Source: Streptomyces sp. AC1-42W (GTDB lineage: Bacteria; Actinomycetota; Actinomycetes; Streptomycetales; Streptomycetaceae). Taken from it: 64,000 nucleotides of DNA. Shown here piece after piece: positions 1 to 12,783 of this stretch (its first letter is position 1; the number at the start of each line of letters is the position of its first letter). Under the pieces are notes generated by a model, which saw only the letters and a list, made by a program, of their open reading frames with translations, did not search any database and was not told the DNA's origin. The stretch is taken from positions 2,872,001-2,936,000 of the forward strand of contig NZ_QKWY01000001.1 in assembly GCF_003248355.1 (NCBI RefSeq), read 5' to 3'. The translations under genes were made by a program, and so were the position numbers.

Positions 1-217
1 AAGACGATGTCGGCCCAGGCCAGCGCGGAGAGCCCGTGGGTGACGTGGTACGCCAGCCCGTCCCCGCCGGTCACCAGCCCCGGCGCGGCCCCGCACACCC
101 GGACCTCGTAGGGCATGCTCGCCCGCGTGGTGAACACCTGCGCCGGAATCCCGACGTCGAGCGGCTTCGCCCCTTCGAGCACGAGCACGGCGACCCGGTG
201 CGGACGGGCCCCGGCCA

Positions 218-218
<1 letters not shown>
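1..218 (-). CDS. GlxA/AraC-type transcriptional regulator, N-terminal part (cut by window edge)
   Basis: About 72 residues are visible, starting MAGARPHRVAVLVLEGAKPL and running off the left edge. The strand-turn pattern VAVLVLEG-KPLDVG-P-QVF is that of the DJ-1/PfpI-like domain at the N terminus of GlxA-family regulators, which carry an AraC helix-turn-helix at the C terminus. That HTH would lie outside the window and is not seen. The ATG at 218-216 overlaps the stop of the upstream VOC gene as TGATG, so the two are translationally coupled. The family assignment rests on this short N-terminal segment only; a plain PfpI-family protein is the alternative. Confidence 0.7.
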
Positions 219-2929
<2,711 letters not shown>

Positions 2930-2933
<4 letters not shown>

Positions 2934-3832
2934 CCGCGGCGCGGAAGCACACCGCACTCCCGAAGGCGCAGATCCTCATCGAAGCGCTGCCCTGGCTGAC
3001 CCGGCACAACGGCAGGACGGTCGTCATCAAGTTCGGCGGCAACGCCATGATCGACGACGAGCTGAAGGCGGCCTTCGCCCAGGACGTCGTCTTCCTGCGG
3101 CACGCCGGCCTCAAGCCCGTCGTCGTGCACGGCGGCGGCCCCCAGATCAGCGCCCAGCTCGACAAGCAGGGCCTGGTCAGCGAGTTCAAGGCCGGTCTGC
3201 GCGTCACCACGCCCGAGGCGATGGACGTCGTGCGCATGGTGCTCGCCGGGCAGGTCCAGCGCGAGCTGGTCGGCCTGCTCAACCAGCACGGGCCGCTCGC
3301 CGTCGGACTGACCGGCGAGGACGCCCACACCATCACCGCGATACAGCACCGCCCCGTCATCGACGGCGAGCCGGTGGACATCGGCCGGGTCGGCGAGATC
3401 ACCGCCATCGACATCGGCGCCATCCAGGCCCTGCTCGACGACGGCCGCATCCCGGTCGTCTCGTCCATCGCCCGCTCCGCCGACGACAACCACGTCTACA
3501 ACGTCAACGCCGACACCGCGGCCGCCGCGCTCGCCGCCGCGCTGAACGCCGCGACGCTGATGGTCCTCACCGACGTCGAGGGCCTGTACGAGGACTGGCC
3601 CAACAGCGACGACGTGATCAGCCGGCTCACCGCGACCGAGCTGGAGAAGCTGCTGCCGGAACTGTCCAGCGGCATGGTGCCCAAGATGCAGGGCTGTCTG
3701 CACGCCGTACGCAACGGGGTCGAGACGGCCCGCGTCATCGACGGCCGGGTCCAGCACTCGATCCTGCTGGAGATCTTCACCGACGAAGGAATCGGCACGA
3801 TGGTCGTGCCCGACGCGCAGGGGGAATCATGA
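2930..3832 (+). CDS. argB: Acetylglutamate kinase
   Basis: ArgB phosphorylates N-acetylglutamate with ATP, the second and usually arginine-inhibited step of the pathway. The 300-residue protein shows the amino-acid-kinase signatures KFGGNAM (Lys34-Met40), [10 protein letters not shown], and [10 protein letters not shown] near the C-terminal domain. The ATG at 2930 overlaps the argJ stop (ATGA). An extended N-terminal helix precedes the kinase core, as in the arginine-sensitive hexameric forms; that regulation is inferred from family knowledge. The stop overlaps argD in the same way, so argB is expected to be co-translated with both neighbours. Confidence 0.97.
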
Positions 3833-5025
3833 GCAACGCCGAACTCTCGCAGCGGTGGCAGCACGCGCTGATGGACAACTACGGCACTCCGAAGCTGTCC
3901 CTGGTGCGCGGCGAGGGCGCGAAGGTGTGGGACGCGGACGGCACCGAGTACCTCGACTTCGTCGGCGGTATCGCGGTCAACGACCTCGGCCACGCCCACC
4001 CGGCCGTCGTCCGGGCGGTCTCCGACCAGATCGCCACCCTCGCCCACGTCTCCAACCTCTACATCGCCGAACCGCCCATCGCGCTCGCCGAGCGGCTCCT
4101 CTCGCTCTTCGGCCGCACCGGCAAGGTCTACTTCTGCAACTCGGGCGCCGAGGCCAACGAGGCCGCGTTCAAGATCGGCCGGCTGACCGGGCGCACCCAC
4201 ATGGTCGCCACCGACGGCGGCTTCCACGGCCGGACCATGGGCGCCCTCGCCCTCACCGGCCAGCCCAAGAAGCGCGAGCCGTTCGTCCCGCTGCCCGGCG
4301 ACGTCACGCATGTCCCGTACGGGGACGCCGAGGCGCTGCGGGCCGCCGTCACCACCGAGACCGCGCTGGTGATCATCGAGCCCATCCAGGGCGAGAACGG
4401 TGTGGTCGTCCCGCCCGCCGGCTACCTGGAGGCCGCCCGCGAGATCACCCGCGCCACCGGCACCCTGCTCGTCCTCGACGAGGTCCAGACCGGCATCGGC
4501 CGCTGCGGCACCTGGTTCGAGCACCAGGCCCACCAGAGCGTCGAGCCCGACATCGTCACCCTCGCCAAGGCGCTCGGCGGCGGACTCCCGATCGGCGCGA
4601 CGGTCGCCTTCGGCCCGGCGGCGGAGCTGCTCGCGCCCGGCCAGCACGGGACGACGTTCGGCGGCAACCCGGTCGCCTGCGCCGCCGGCCTCGCGGTCCT
4701 GGACACCCTCGCCGCCGACGGTGCGCTGGACGAGGTGAAGCGGGTCGGGGAACGGCTGCGGGACGGCGTGGAGGCGCTGGGCCACCCGCTGGTCTCCCAC
4801 GTCCGGGGCTCGGGACTGCTGCTGGGTATCGTGCTCACCGAGCCCCTTGCGCCCCAGGTGCAGCAGGCGGCTCAGGGGGCCGGTCTTCTGGTGAACGCGC
4901 CCGCGCCCGACGTGGTGCGGCTGATGCCGCCGCTGACCATCGGTGACGCGGAGGTGGACACGTTCCTCCAGGCGCTGCCGGTTGCCCTCGACGCGGCAAA
5001 CGGGGACGGACGATCCGGAAAGTGA
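3829..5025 (+). CDS. argD: Acetylornithine aminotransferase
   Basis: ArgD is a PLP-dependent class III aminotransferase that converts N-acetylglutamate semialdehyde to N-acetylornithine. The 398-residue protein has [12 protein letters not shown] for phosphate binding, [11 protein letters not shown] for the PLP-ring aspartate, and the Schiff-base lysine in TLAKALGGG (Lys247). The ATG overlaps the argB stop (ATGA). In many bacteria the same enzyme also serves lysine biosynthesis as succinyl-DAP aminotransferase, which cannot be judged here. A gap of 24 bases follows before argR, the only non-overlapping junction in the operon. Confidence 0.96.
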   Translation: MSNAELSQRWQHALMDNYGTPKLSLVRGEGAKVWDADGTEYLDFVGGIAVNDLGHAHPAVVRAVSDQIATLAHVSNLYIAEPPIALAERLLSLFGRTGKVYFCNSGAEANEAAFKIGRLTGRTHMVATDGGFHGRTMGALALTGQPKKREPFVPLPGDVTHVPYGDAEALRAAVTTETALVIIEPIQGENGVVVPPAGYLEAAREITRATGTLLVLDEVQTGIGRCGTWFEHQAHQSVEPDIVTLAKALGGGLPIGATVAFGPAAELLAPGQHGTTFGGNPVACAAGLAVLDTLAADGALDEVKRVGERLRDGVEALGHPLVSHVRGSGLLLGIVLTEPLAPQVQQAAQGAGLLVNAPAPDVVRLMPPLTIGDAEVDTFLQALPVALDAANGDGRSGK

Positions 5026-5049
5026 CCTCCGGAGAATGAGGCGACGACG

Positions 5050-5586
5050 ATGACCGAGGCGCATGAATCCGAGTTCGGCGGGCCTTCGGTGCCGCAGACC
5101 CGCACGGCGCGCCACCGCAGGATCGTGGACATCCTCAACCGGCAGCCGGTGCGCTCGCAGAGCCAGCTGGCCAGGCTCCTCGCGGACGACGGACTGAGCG
5201 TCACCCAGGCGACGCTCTCCCGCGACCTGGACGAGCTGGGCGCGGTGAAGATCCGCAACACCGGCGGCGAGCTGATCTACGCGGTGCCGAGCGAGGGCGG
5301 ATTCCGCACCCCGCAGGCGCCGTTGGGCGGCTCCGCCAAGGAGGAGCGCATGCGCAGGCTCTCCGCCGAGCTGCTCATCTCGGCGGAGGCCTCGGCCAAC
5401 CTGGTGGTACTGCGTACGCCGCCGGGCGCCGCGCAGTTCCTCGCCTCGGCCATCGACCAGGCCGAACTGCACGACATCCTCGGCACCATCGCGGGCGACG
5501 ACACGCTCATGCTGATCAGCCGCGATCCGGCCGGCGGGCAGGCACTCGCCGACCATCTGCTGCGGCTCGCGCAGAACGAGCGCTGA
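5050..5586 (+). CDS. argR: Arginine repressor
   Basis: ArgR is the arginine-responsive hexameric repressor that binds ARG boxes. The 178-residue protein has an N-terminal winged helix (about residues 20-90, including [18 protein letters not shown]) and the C-terminal oligomerisation and arginine-binding domain with [21 protein letters not shown] stretch lies upstream of the ATG. As last gene of argCJBDR it is probably autoregulated through the boxes at 699-734, and should also control argH through the box at 6454-6471. The N terminus is longer than in enteric ArgR, as is usual in actinobacteria. Confidence 0.96.
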   Translation: MTEAHESEFGGPSVPQTRTARHRRIVDILNRQPVRSQSQLARLLADDGLSVTQATLSRDLDELGAVKIRNTGGELIYAVPSEGGFRTPQAPLGGSAKEERMRRLSAELLISAEASANLVVLRTPPGAAQFLASAIDQAELHDILGTIAGDDTLMLISRDPAGGQALADHLLRLAQNER

Positions 5587-5612
5587 CGAAGCGCCGACGG
5601 AGCGCCGACGAA

Positions 5613-5625
5613 GCTCCGCCGGAGC
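5613..5625. terminator. Short hairpin between convergent argR and L,D-transpeptidase genes
   Basis: GCTCC-GCC-GGAGC forms a 5-bp stem in the 70-base gap between the converging genes, within short direct repeats of GCGCCGAC. It is weak as a terminator and has no T run. It is listed because this gap must end two transcripts. Confidence 0.3.
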
Positions 5626-5656
5626 GCCGGTGCGGCGGCGACCGTGCGGCGCGCGG

Positions 5657-6364
5657 TCAGTAGTTGGTGATCGCGGTGGCGCCGCCGTAGGTGCCGATCG
5701 CGATGTGCGGCTTGCGGGCCGGGTCGGCCCAGGCCAGGATGCGGTCCATCGCGTCCGCCGGTACGGAGACGCAACCGGCGGTCGCGCCGGACCCGTTGAC
5801 GTGCAGGAAGATCCCGGCGCCCCGGCCGCGCACCGGCTCGTCGTAGTTGAAGCCGATGACGAGCGCGTGCGCGTACTGCGTGGGGTACGCGGTGATCTGC
5901 TCCGACTCCGAGGCCCGGCAGTCCGAGGGCAGCGGCTCCACCCAGCGGTTGTAGTCGCGCGCCTCGTTGTCCTCGCACCACCAGGACTTGGTGGTGGCCC
6001 GCCGGTACGGATAGCGGATGCCGGCCGGCGCCGCATCGACCCCGAACGCGTACGGCAGGTCGTACAGCCCGGTCGGCGTCGTGTACGTGCTCTGCTTGCG
6101 GGTGCTGCCCTCGGTGAGGCCCTTCGAGCCGAACCGCGCGGTGGCCTTCCCGGCGGCCACCCACCTTCCGTCCTTCAGGTCCCACCAGGTGAGCGTGCCC
6201 GAGGTGGACGAGGTGCCGTCCGCCATGGCGGTGATCAGCTGGGTGCCTCCCCCGGTGTCGGCGAGCCGCATCGGCAGCGGGGCGGTGACCAGCGGCGGCC
6301 GCCCGGCCCCGACCACGGTGCCGAGGGCCAGCAGAACGGCGGCGGTGGTGACGAGTCTTCGCAT
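5657..6364 (-). CDS. Secreted L,D-transpeptidase-family (YkuD) protein
   Basis: The 235-residue protein begins MRRLVTTAAVLLALGTVVGA, a signal peptide, so it acts outside the membrane. The YkuD catalytic signature appears as HVNGSGATAGCVSV with His188 and Cys198, the pattern of enzymes forming 3-3 peptidoglycan cross-links or attaching proteins to the wall. Unlike many L,D-transpeptidases it lacks an obvious peptidoglycan-binding or Ig-like domain; the N-terminal half is a Trp-rich region of unknown role. The ATG at 6364 was preferred to one 12 codons upstream because the signal sequence starts there. Substrate specificity is not shown by the sequence. Confidence 0.88.
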   Translation of the reverse strand: MRRLVTTAAVLLALGTVVGAGRPPLVTAPLPMRLADTGGGTQLITAMADGTSSTSGTLTWWDLKDGRWVAAGKATARFGSKGLTEGSTRKQSTYTTPTGLYDLPYAFGVDAAPAGIRYPYRRATTKSWWCEDNEARDYNRWVEPLPSDCRASESEQITAYPTQYAHALVIGFNYDEPVRGRGAGIFLHVNGSGATAGCVSVPADAMDRILAWADPARKPHIAIGTYGGATAITNY

Positions 6365-6435
6365 GGAACGGACTCTAGGCCGCCGTCGCACCCCGCACAC
6401 GGGTTCGGCGGGTCACGGTGCGCCGACACCCTCTT

Positions 6436-6471
6436 TGACAAACCATGCAGTCGATTGCATAGTTATGCCTG
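6436..6471 (+). promoter_or_regulatory. ARG box upstream of argH
   Basis: The 18 bases at 6454-6471 contain TTGCATAGTTATGCC, a good ARG-box half-site pair. A weaker partner with CCATGCAG lies immediately upstream. The site is about 85 bases before argH, so argH appears to be controlled by ArgR as an independent unit separate from argCJBDR. Confidence 0.65.
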
Positions 6472-6501
6472 TCAGTGATCGTGGCGACGGCCGCACCGTG
6501 A

Positions 6502-7989
<1,488 letters not shown>

Positions 7990-8054
7990 CCGGAAAGGCA
8001 TCGCGGGCTACGTTGAGGGGTAGGCGCGTCCTGCCCGACGACGAGGAGCCCGCG

Positions 8055-9026
8055 ATGCCGTTCGCCCGACTTTCCGCCGCGACCACCCCCACCGCCCACA
8101 TCGGGCTCGGCCTGGCCGCCGTCGGCAGGCCCGGCTACCTCACCCCGCACCGCGACCGCGACCTGCCAGGTGACCGCTCGCCCGGCGCCCTGCGCGACCG
8201 TACGCACGAACTCCTCGACGCCGCCTACGCGCAGGGCGTCCGCTACATCGACACCGCCCGCTCCTACGGGCGCGCCGAGGAGTTCCTGGCCGGCTGGCTC
8301 GCCGCGCACCCCGAGGCGGACGACGTCGTCGTCGGCAGCAAATGGGGCTACACCTACACCGCCGACTGGCGCCCCGACGCCGAGACCCACGAGGTCAAGG
8401 ACCACAGCCCCGCCGCCTACGAGCGCCAGCGCGCCGAGACCGCCGCCCTCCTCGGCGACCGGCTCGACCTCTACCAGATCCACTCCGTCACCCCGGACAG
8501 CCCGGCGCTCACCGACAAGGACCTCCACACCCGCCTCGCCCGCCTCGCGGACGGGGGCGTCAGCGTCGGCCTGTCCACCAGCGGACCCGGCCAGGCGGAG
8601 GCGATCCGGGCCGCCCTCGCGATCACCGTGGACGGCGCCCCCCTCTTCCGTACCGTCCAGGCCACCTACAACGCGCTGGAGACCTCGGCCGGGCCCGCAC
8701 TCGCCGAGGCGCACGCCGCCGGGCTCACCGTCATCGTCAAGGAGGCCATGGCCAACGGCAGGCTCGCCGGCGACCAGGCGCCCGCCGTCGTGCGGGAGAT
8801 CGCGGGGGAGGAGGGCCTGGGCAGCGACGCGGTCGCCCTCGCCCTGGTGCTCCACCAGCCCTGGGCCGGGGTCGTGCTCTCCGGCGCGGCCACCCCCGCC
8901 CAGCTCTTCGGCAACCTCCACGCGACCGTGCCAGTCCTCGACGAGGAGCGGCGGGCCCGGCTGGACGCCCTGGTCGAGGAGCCGGAGGCGTACTGGCGCC
9001 ACCGCGCCTCGCTGCCCTGGAACTGA
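8055..9026 (+). CDS. Aldo/keto reductase
   Basis: This 323-residue TIM-barrel oxidoreductase shows the AKR order of catalytic residues: RYIDTARSYG (Asp and Tyr), VGSKWGYT (Lys) and YQIHSV (His). NADPH-dependent carbonyl reduction is the usual chemistry, but the substrate is unknown. The ATG at 8055 follows GACGAGGAGCC; the longer reading from 8013 has no comparable ribosome-binding site. It lies 65 bases after argH, co-directional, with no clear terminator between, so read-through is possible. Confidence 0.88.
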   Translation: MPFARLSAATTPTAHIGLGLAAVGRPGYLTPHRDRDLPGDRSPGALRDRTHELLDAAYAQGVRYIDTARSYGRAEEFLAGWLAAHPEADDVVVGSKWGYTYTADWRPDAETHEVKDHSPAAYERQRAETAALLGDRLDLYQIHSVTPDSPALTDKDLHTRLARLADGGVSVGLSTSGPGQAEAIRAALAITVDGAPLFRTVQATYNALETSAGPALAEAHAAGLTVIVKEAMANGRLAGDQAPAVVREIAGEEGLGSDAVALALVLHQPWAGVVLSGAATPAQLFGNLHATVPVLDEERRARLDALVEEPEAYWRHRASLPWN

Positions 9027-9081
9027 CCCCGGCGCACGGCACCGCCCGGCCGCCCGCCCGTCACATCGCGGCCGCACCGGC

Positions 9082-9649
9082 GGCACCGGCATCGGCAACC
9101 TCGGTGGCTGGCTGACGACCGTCGTGGGACGGGTCTGCCTGGACATGCTGCGCTCCCGCCGCGCCCGGCGCGAGGAGCCCCTGGAGACCGGCGCGGACGC
9201 CCTCGTCCTGCCCGGCCCCGGCCTCGGCCCCGCCCGCTCCGGCGATCCGGAGGAACAGGCCCTCGTCGCCGACTCCGTGGGTCTGGCGCTGCTCGTGGTG
9301 CTCGAAACGCTCGACCCGGCCGAACGCCTCGCCTTCGTGCTGCACGACATGTTCGCCGTGCCGTTCGACGAGATCGCCCCGATCGTCGACCGCACCCCGG
9401 CCGCCGCCCGCCGGCTCGCCAGCCGGGCCCGCCGCCGGGTGCGGGGCGCCGACCCCGTACCCGACCCGGACGCCGGCCGGCGGCGCGAGGTGGTCGAGGC
9501 GTTCCTGACCGCCGCCCGGGGCGGCGACTTCGAGGCGCTGCTCGCCGGTCATGCGGTTCACCGTCGAGAACGGGCGGATCGTGGAGATGTACGCGATCAG
9601 CGACCCGGCGCGGCTGCCCGGCCTGGACCTGGTCCTGCTGGACCACTGA
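9082..9649 (+). pseudogene. Decayed ECF RNA polymerase sigma factor (SigJ/ECF41-like), N-terminally truncated and internally deleted
   Basis: In one frame (9082 to about 9550) the translation keeps NLGGWLTTVVGRVCLDMLRS and LDPAERLAFVLHDMFAVPF, the end of sigma region 2, the linker, and region 4 of SnoaL-tailed ECF sigma factors. Region 2.1-2.3 is missing at the 5' end. After FLTAARGGDFEALLA the frame is lost. The family's C-terminal tail FTVENGRIVEMYAI...LLDH reappears in the next frame from 9551 to a TGA at 9649, so most of the roughly 100-residue SnoaL-like domain is deleted. No start codon or complete product is possible. This identification is by family pattern, not database search. Confidence 0.75.
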
Positions 9650-9680
9650 CCCGACCCGCGCACCGGCGGGACGCCACTGA

Positions 9681-9710
9681 CCCGGATGAGACAAATTTGT
9701 CTCATCCGGG
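9681..9710. promoter_or_regulatory. 30-bp perfect palindrome, likely operator of the TetR regulator at 9724
   Basis: Half-site CCCGGATGAGACAAA is followed directly by its exact reverse complement, centred between 9695 and 9696. It ends 13 bases before the TetR start, so it almost certainly overlaps the promoter of the tetR-MFS operon. This is the position and symmetry expected of an autoregulatory TetR dimer site, probably bound by two dimers given its length. Confidence 0.85.
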
Positions 9711-9723
9711 TTAGTGTCGTCTC

Positions 9724-10275
9724 ATGAGTGTTGATCGAGAGCAGGTGCTGCGCGCCGCTGCGGCCCTGCTGACCCGCAAATCCACCGCCACCATGGACGA
9801 GGTCGCCAGGGCCGCCGGCATCGGCCGCGCCACCCTCCACCGGCACTTCGCCGGCCGCGACGCCCTCGTACGGGCGCTGGAGGAACTGGGCATCCAGGAG
9901 TTCGGGGCGGCCCTCGACGCCGCCGCGATGGACGAGGGCACGAGCGAGGAGGCGCTGCGCCGCTTCGTCGCCGCCGTCGAGCCGAGCGCCGGACTGCTCT
10001 CCTTCCTGGTGACGGAGAACCAGCTCTTCGAGGGCGAGGACCAGAACCCCGGCTGGGACCGGCTGGACGCCCGCGTCGCCGCCTTCTTCCTGCGCGGCCA
10101 GGAGCGCGGCGAGTTCCGCATCGACCTGACCCCGGCCTGGCTGACCGAGGCGCTGTACGGGCTCATCGGCAGCGCGGCGTGGGCCGTTCAGGCGGGCCGG
10201 GTGGCCGCACGGGACTTCCCGCACATGGTCGTCGAGTTGCTGCTCGGCGGCGCACGCCGGAGCGTGGAGCAATGA
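9724..10275 (+). CDS. TetR-family transcriptional regulator
   Basis: The 183-residue protein has an N-terminal helix-turn-helix (residues about 10-55: MDEVARAAGIGRATLHRHFAGRDALVRAL) and an all-helical C-terminal ligand/dimer domain. It is transcribed just downstream of a perfect 30-bp palindrome and overlaps the following MFS exporter gene by ATGA. The natural reading is a ligand-released repressor of its own operon, controlling efflux of an unknown compound. The start is close to the operator, leaving little leader; no strong ribosome-binding site is visible, so a leaderless or near-leaderless transcript is possible. Confidence 0.92.
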   Translation: MSVDREQVLRAAAALLTRKSTATMDEVARAAGIGRATLHRHFAGRDALVRALEELGIQEFGAALDAAAMDEGTSEEALRRFVAAVEPSAGLLSFLVTENQLFEGEDQNPGWDRLDARVAAFFLRGQERGEFRIDLTPAWLTEALYGLIGSAAWAVQAGRVAARDFPHMVVELLLGGARRSVEQ

Positions 10276-11816
10276 GCAGCGTCGCAGAACAGCCGGAACC
10301 CCCCGTGGAGCCGCACCGGCCCGGCCGGTGGATCGCGCTGGCCGTCCTCGTCCTCGCGGTGCTGCTGGTCGCCGTGGACGCCACCGTGCTCGGCCTGGCC
10401 ACCCCGTTCCTCAGCGAGGACCTGGAGCCGACCGGCACCCAGCTGCTGTGGATCGGTGACGTCTACTCCTTCGTCATCGCCGGACTCCTGGTCTCCATGG
10501 GCAGCCTCGGCGACCGCATCGGCCGCAAGAAGCTGCTGCTGTGCGGTGCCACCGCCTTCGGCGCGGTCTCGGTGCTCAACGCCTACGCGCACACCCCCGA
10601 GATGATGATCGTGGCGCGCGCCCTGCTCGGCGTCGCCGGCGCCACCCTGATGCCGTCCACCCTGGCCCTGATCCGCAACCTCTTCCACGACCCCCGCGAG
10701 CGCAGCCTCGCCATCGGCATCTGGGGCGCCATGGCCTCGGCCGGGGCCGCCGTGGGACCGGTCGTCGGCGGATTCCTGCTCGAACACTTCTGGTGGGGCT
10801 CGGTCTTCCTGATCAACCTGCCGGTGATGGCCGTGCTCGTGGCGGTCGGCATCAAGCTCATCCCCGAGTCGAAGAACCCGGCGCCCGGCCCCTGGGACCT
10901 GCCGAGCGTGGGTCTCTCGCTGGTCGGGATGATCGCCGTCGTCTACGCCATCAAGGAGCTGGCCGCGCACGGCGCGAGCTGGACCCCGGCCCTGGTGGGC
11001 GTCGCCGGACTGCTGGCGCTGACCTGGTTCGTACGCCGTCAGTTCCGGCTCCCCGCGCCCCTGCTCGACATGCGCCTCTTCCACCACCGGGGCTTCTCCG
11101 GCGCCGTGCTGGCCGATCTGCTGACCATCCTGGGCCTGTCCGGACTGGTCTTCTTCCTCTCCCAGTTCCTCCAGCTGGTCCAGGGACGCGGACCGCTGGA
11201 AGCCGGGCTGGCCGAACTGCCCGCCGCCGTGGGCGCGGTCACCGCGGGCCTGCTGGCCGGCGTCGTCGCCCGGCGGTACACCGTACGGGTGGTGGTCTCC
11301 GGCGGGCTCGCCGCGATCGGCCTGGCCCTGGCCACGGTCGCCGCCGTCCACCGCGACACGGCCTACCCGCTGATCGGCGCGCTGCTCCTGGTCGTCGGCG
11401 TCGGCGCGGGCTTCGCGTTCACGGTGACCTCCGACGTCATCCTCTCCAGCGTCCCCAAGGAGCACGCGGGCTCCGCCTCCGCGGTCTCCGAGACGGCGTA
11501 CGAACTCGGCGCCGCCCTCGGCATCGCGCTGCTCGGCTCCATCGTCACCCACTCGTACCAGAGCTTCACGGCCCCCGAGGGCACCCCGACCGCCGTCTCG
11601 TCCGCCGCGCACGAATCACTCGGCGGCGCCGTGGAGTCCTCGCACCTGCTGCCGGCCCACGAGGCCGCCGAACTGGTCTCCGCCGCCCAGGACGCGTTCG
11701 TGGACGGGCTGCACCTCGCCTCAATCATCGGTGCCGTCGTCCTCGTGGCGACCGCCGTCGCCGCCTGGTTCCTGCTGCGCGGCCAGGAACTGGAGGAAGG
11801 CATCGTGCACGAGTAG
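10272..11816 (+). CDS. MFS drug exporter, DHA2 (14-TM) type
   Basis: The 514-residue protein has about 14 hydrophobic segments. Motif A-like GSLGDRIGRKK lies between TM2 and TM3, and the antiporter motif C region (GAMASAGAAVGPVVGG) lies in TM5, features of drug:proton antiporters of the QacA/SmvA type. The ATG overlaps the tetR stop (ATGA), so the exporter is co-translated with its presumed repressor. Substrate unknown; multidrug or quaternary-ammonium-type compounds are common in the family. A strong hairpin follows at 11827. Confidence 0.93.
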   Translation: MSSVAEQPEPPVEPHRPGRWIALAVLVLAVLLVAVDATVLGLATPFLSEDLEPTGTQLLWIGDVYSFVIAGLLVSMGSLGDRIGRKKLLLCGATAFGAVSVLNAYAHTPEMMIVARALLGVAGATLMPSTLALIRNLFHDPRERSLAIGIWGAMASAGAAVGPVVGGFLLEHFWWGSVFLINLPVMAVLVAVGIKLIPESKNPAPGPWDLPSVGLSLVGMIAVVYAIKELAAHGASWTPALVGVAGLLALTWFVRRQFRLPAPLLDMRLFHHRGFSGAVLADLLTILGLSGLVFFLSQFLQLVQGRGPLEAGLAELPAAVGAVTAGLLAGVVARRYTVRVVVSGGLAAIGLALATVAAVHRDTAYPLIGALLLVVGVGAGFAFTVTSDVILSSVPKEHAGSASAVSETAYELGAALGIALLGSIVTHSYQSFTAPEGTPTAVSSAAHESLGGAVESSHLLPAHEAAELVSAAQDAFVDGLHLASIIGAVVLVATAVAAWFLLRGQELEEGIVHE

Positions 11817-11826
11817 CCCGGCATAC

Positions 11827-11866
11827 GTGTGAGGGCCCGCCCCCGGCCGGGAGCGGGCCCTCACAC
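11827..11866. terminator. Bidirectional terminator between the MFS gene and the convergent acyltransferase gene
   Basis: A perfect 14-bp stem (GTGTGAGGGCCCGC and its complement) with a 12-base loop sits between two converging genes. No T run, as is common in GC-rich actinobacteria. Confidence 0.85.
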
Positions 11867-11880
11867 GGGGCGTCGGCGGA

Positions 11881-12552
11881 TCAGGCCGCCTTCGCCTTGG
11901 TCGCGTACATGTCCACGTACTCCTGGCCGGACAGCCGCATCACCTCGGCCATCACGGAGTCCGTCACCGCCCGCAGCACATAGCGGTCGCGGTCCATGCC
12001 CTCGTAGCGCGAGAACTCCATCGGCGCGCCGAAACGCACCCTGACCTTGCCCGGCCGGGGCAGCCCCGCGCCGCCCGGCTGGAGCTTGTCCGTGCCGATC
12101 ATCGCGAACGGCACCACCGGCGCGCCCGTCATCAGCGTCAGCCGGGCGATGCCGGTACGGCCCCGGTAGAGCCGGCCGTCGGGGGAGCGGGTGCCCTCCG
12201 GGTAGATCGCGAAGGCCTTGCCCTCCTCCAGCACCCGCCGGCCCGTCATCAGCGCCGCGACACCGCCGCGCCCGCCGTCACGGTCCACCGGGATCATGCC
12301 CACGCCGGTGAAGAACCAGGCCATCAGCCGGCCCTTGAGGCCCTTGCCCGTCACGTACTCGTCCTTGCCGATGAAGTACACCGGCCGCTCGCAGCAGATC
12401 GGCATGATCATCGAGTCGATGAACGTCAGGTGGTTGCCCGCGAGGATCACCGGCCCGGTCCCCGGAATGTTCTCGATGCCGTCCACCTGCGGACGGAACA
12501 TCAGACGCAGGATCGGTCCGAGCACTGCCTTGATGAGTGCGAGTCGGGACAA
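11881..12552 (-). CDS. 1-acyl-sn-glycerol-3-phosphate acyltransferase family protein
   Basis: The 223-residue protein has the PlsC acyltransferase motifs: HLTFID (His41 to Asp46, the HX4D catalytic pair) and YPEGTRS for glycerol-phosphate binding, with an intervening VPVDRD-like segment. It probably acylates lysophosphatidic acid or a related lipid at the inner membrane. A TTG start at 12552 was chosen because GGAGGAAGCG directly precedes it and no ATG/GTG is suitably placed; the long open frame further upstream lacks acyltransferase similarity. It is transcribed divergently from the glycerophosphodiesterase at 12784, another lipid-related enzyme. Confidence 0.85.
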   Translation of the reverse strand: MSRLALIKAVLGPILRLMFRPQVDGIENIPGTGPVILAGNHLTFIDSMIMPICCERPVYFIGKDEYVTGKGLKGRLMAWFFTGVGMIPVDRDGGRGGVAALMTGRRVLEEGKAFAIYPEGTRSPDGRLYRGRTGIARLTLMTGAPVVPFAMIGTDKLQPGGAGLPRPGKVRVRFGAPMEFSRYEGMDRDRYVLRAVTDSVMAEVMRLSGQEYVDMYATKAKAA

Positions 12553-12783
12553 CGCTTCCTCCGGTGTAGTGGCCGGGCGGCCGGGCGACGGTGGTGGGGG
12601 TCCATGCAGGTGAGGACGATACTCGCGGGTACCGGCCCCGCGCACATCGGGTTCACACACCGGATACACCGCGTCGACACGCATTCGCGCCGTGTTCGTC
12701 CAGGTGCCGCCCCCGCGACCCCGCCCCTGCCTACGCTCGGTCCTCGCCCGACAGGTGCCGTACATCACATGCGAGGAGTATTC

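Noticed and set aside
3496..6036. Very long minus-strand frames opposite argB-argD-argR
   Set aside because: Compositionally biased shadows created by high third-position GC of the real plus-strand genes.
12430..12783. N-terminal extension of the glycerophosphodiesterase and of the acyltransferase into each other's territory
   Set aside because: The extensions lack coding bias. Clear ribosome-binding sites and a signal peptide fix the starts at 12784 and 12552.
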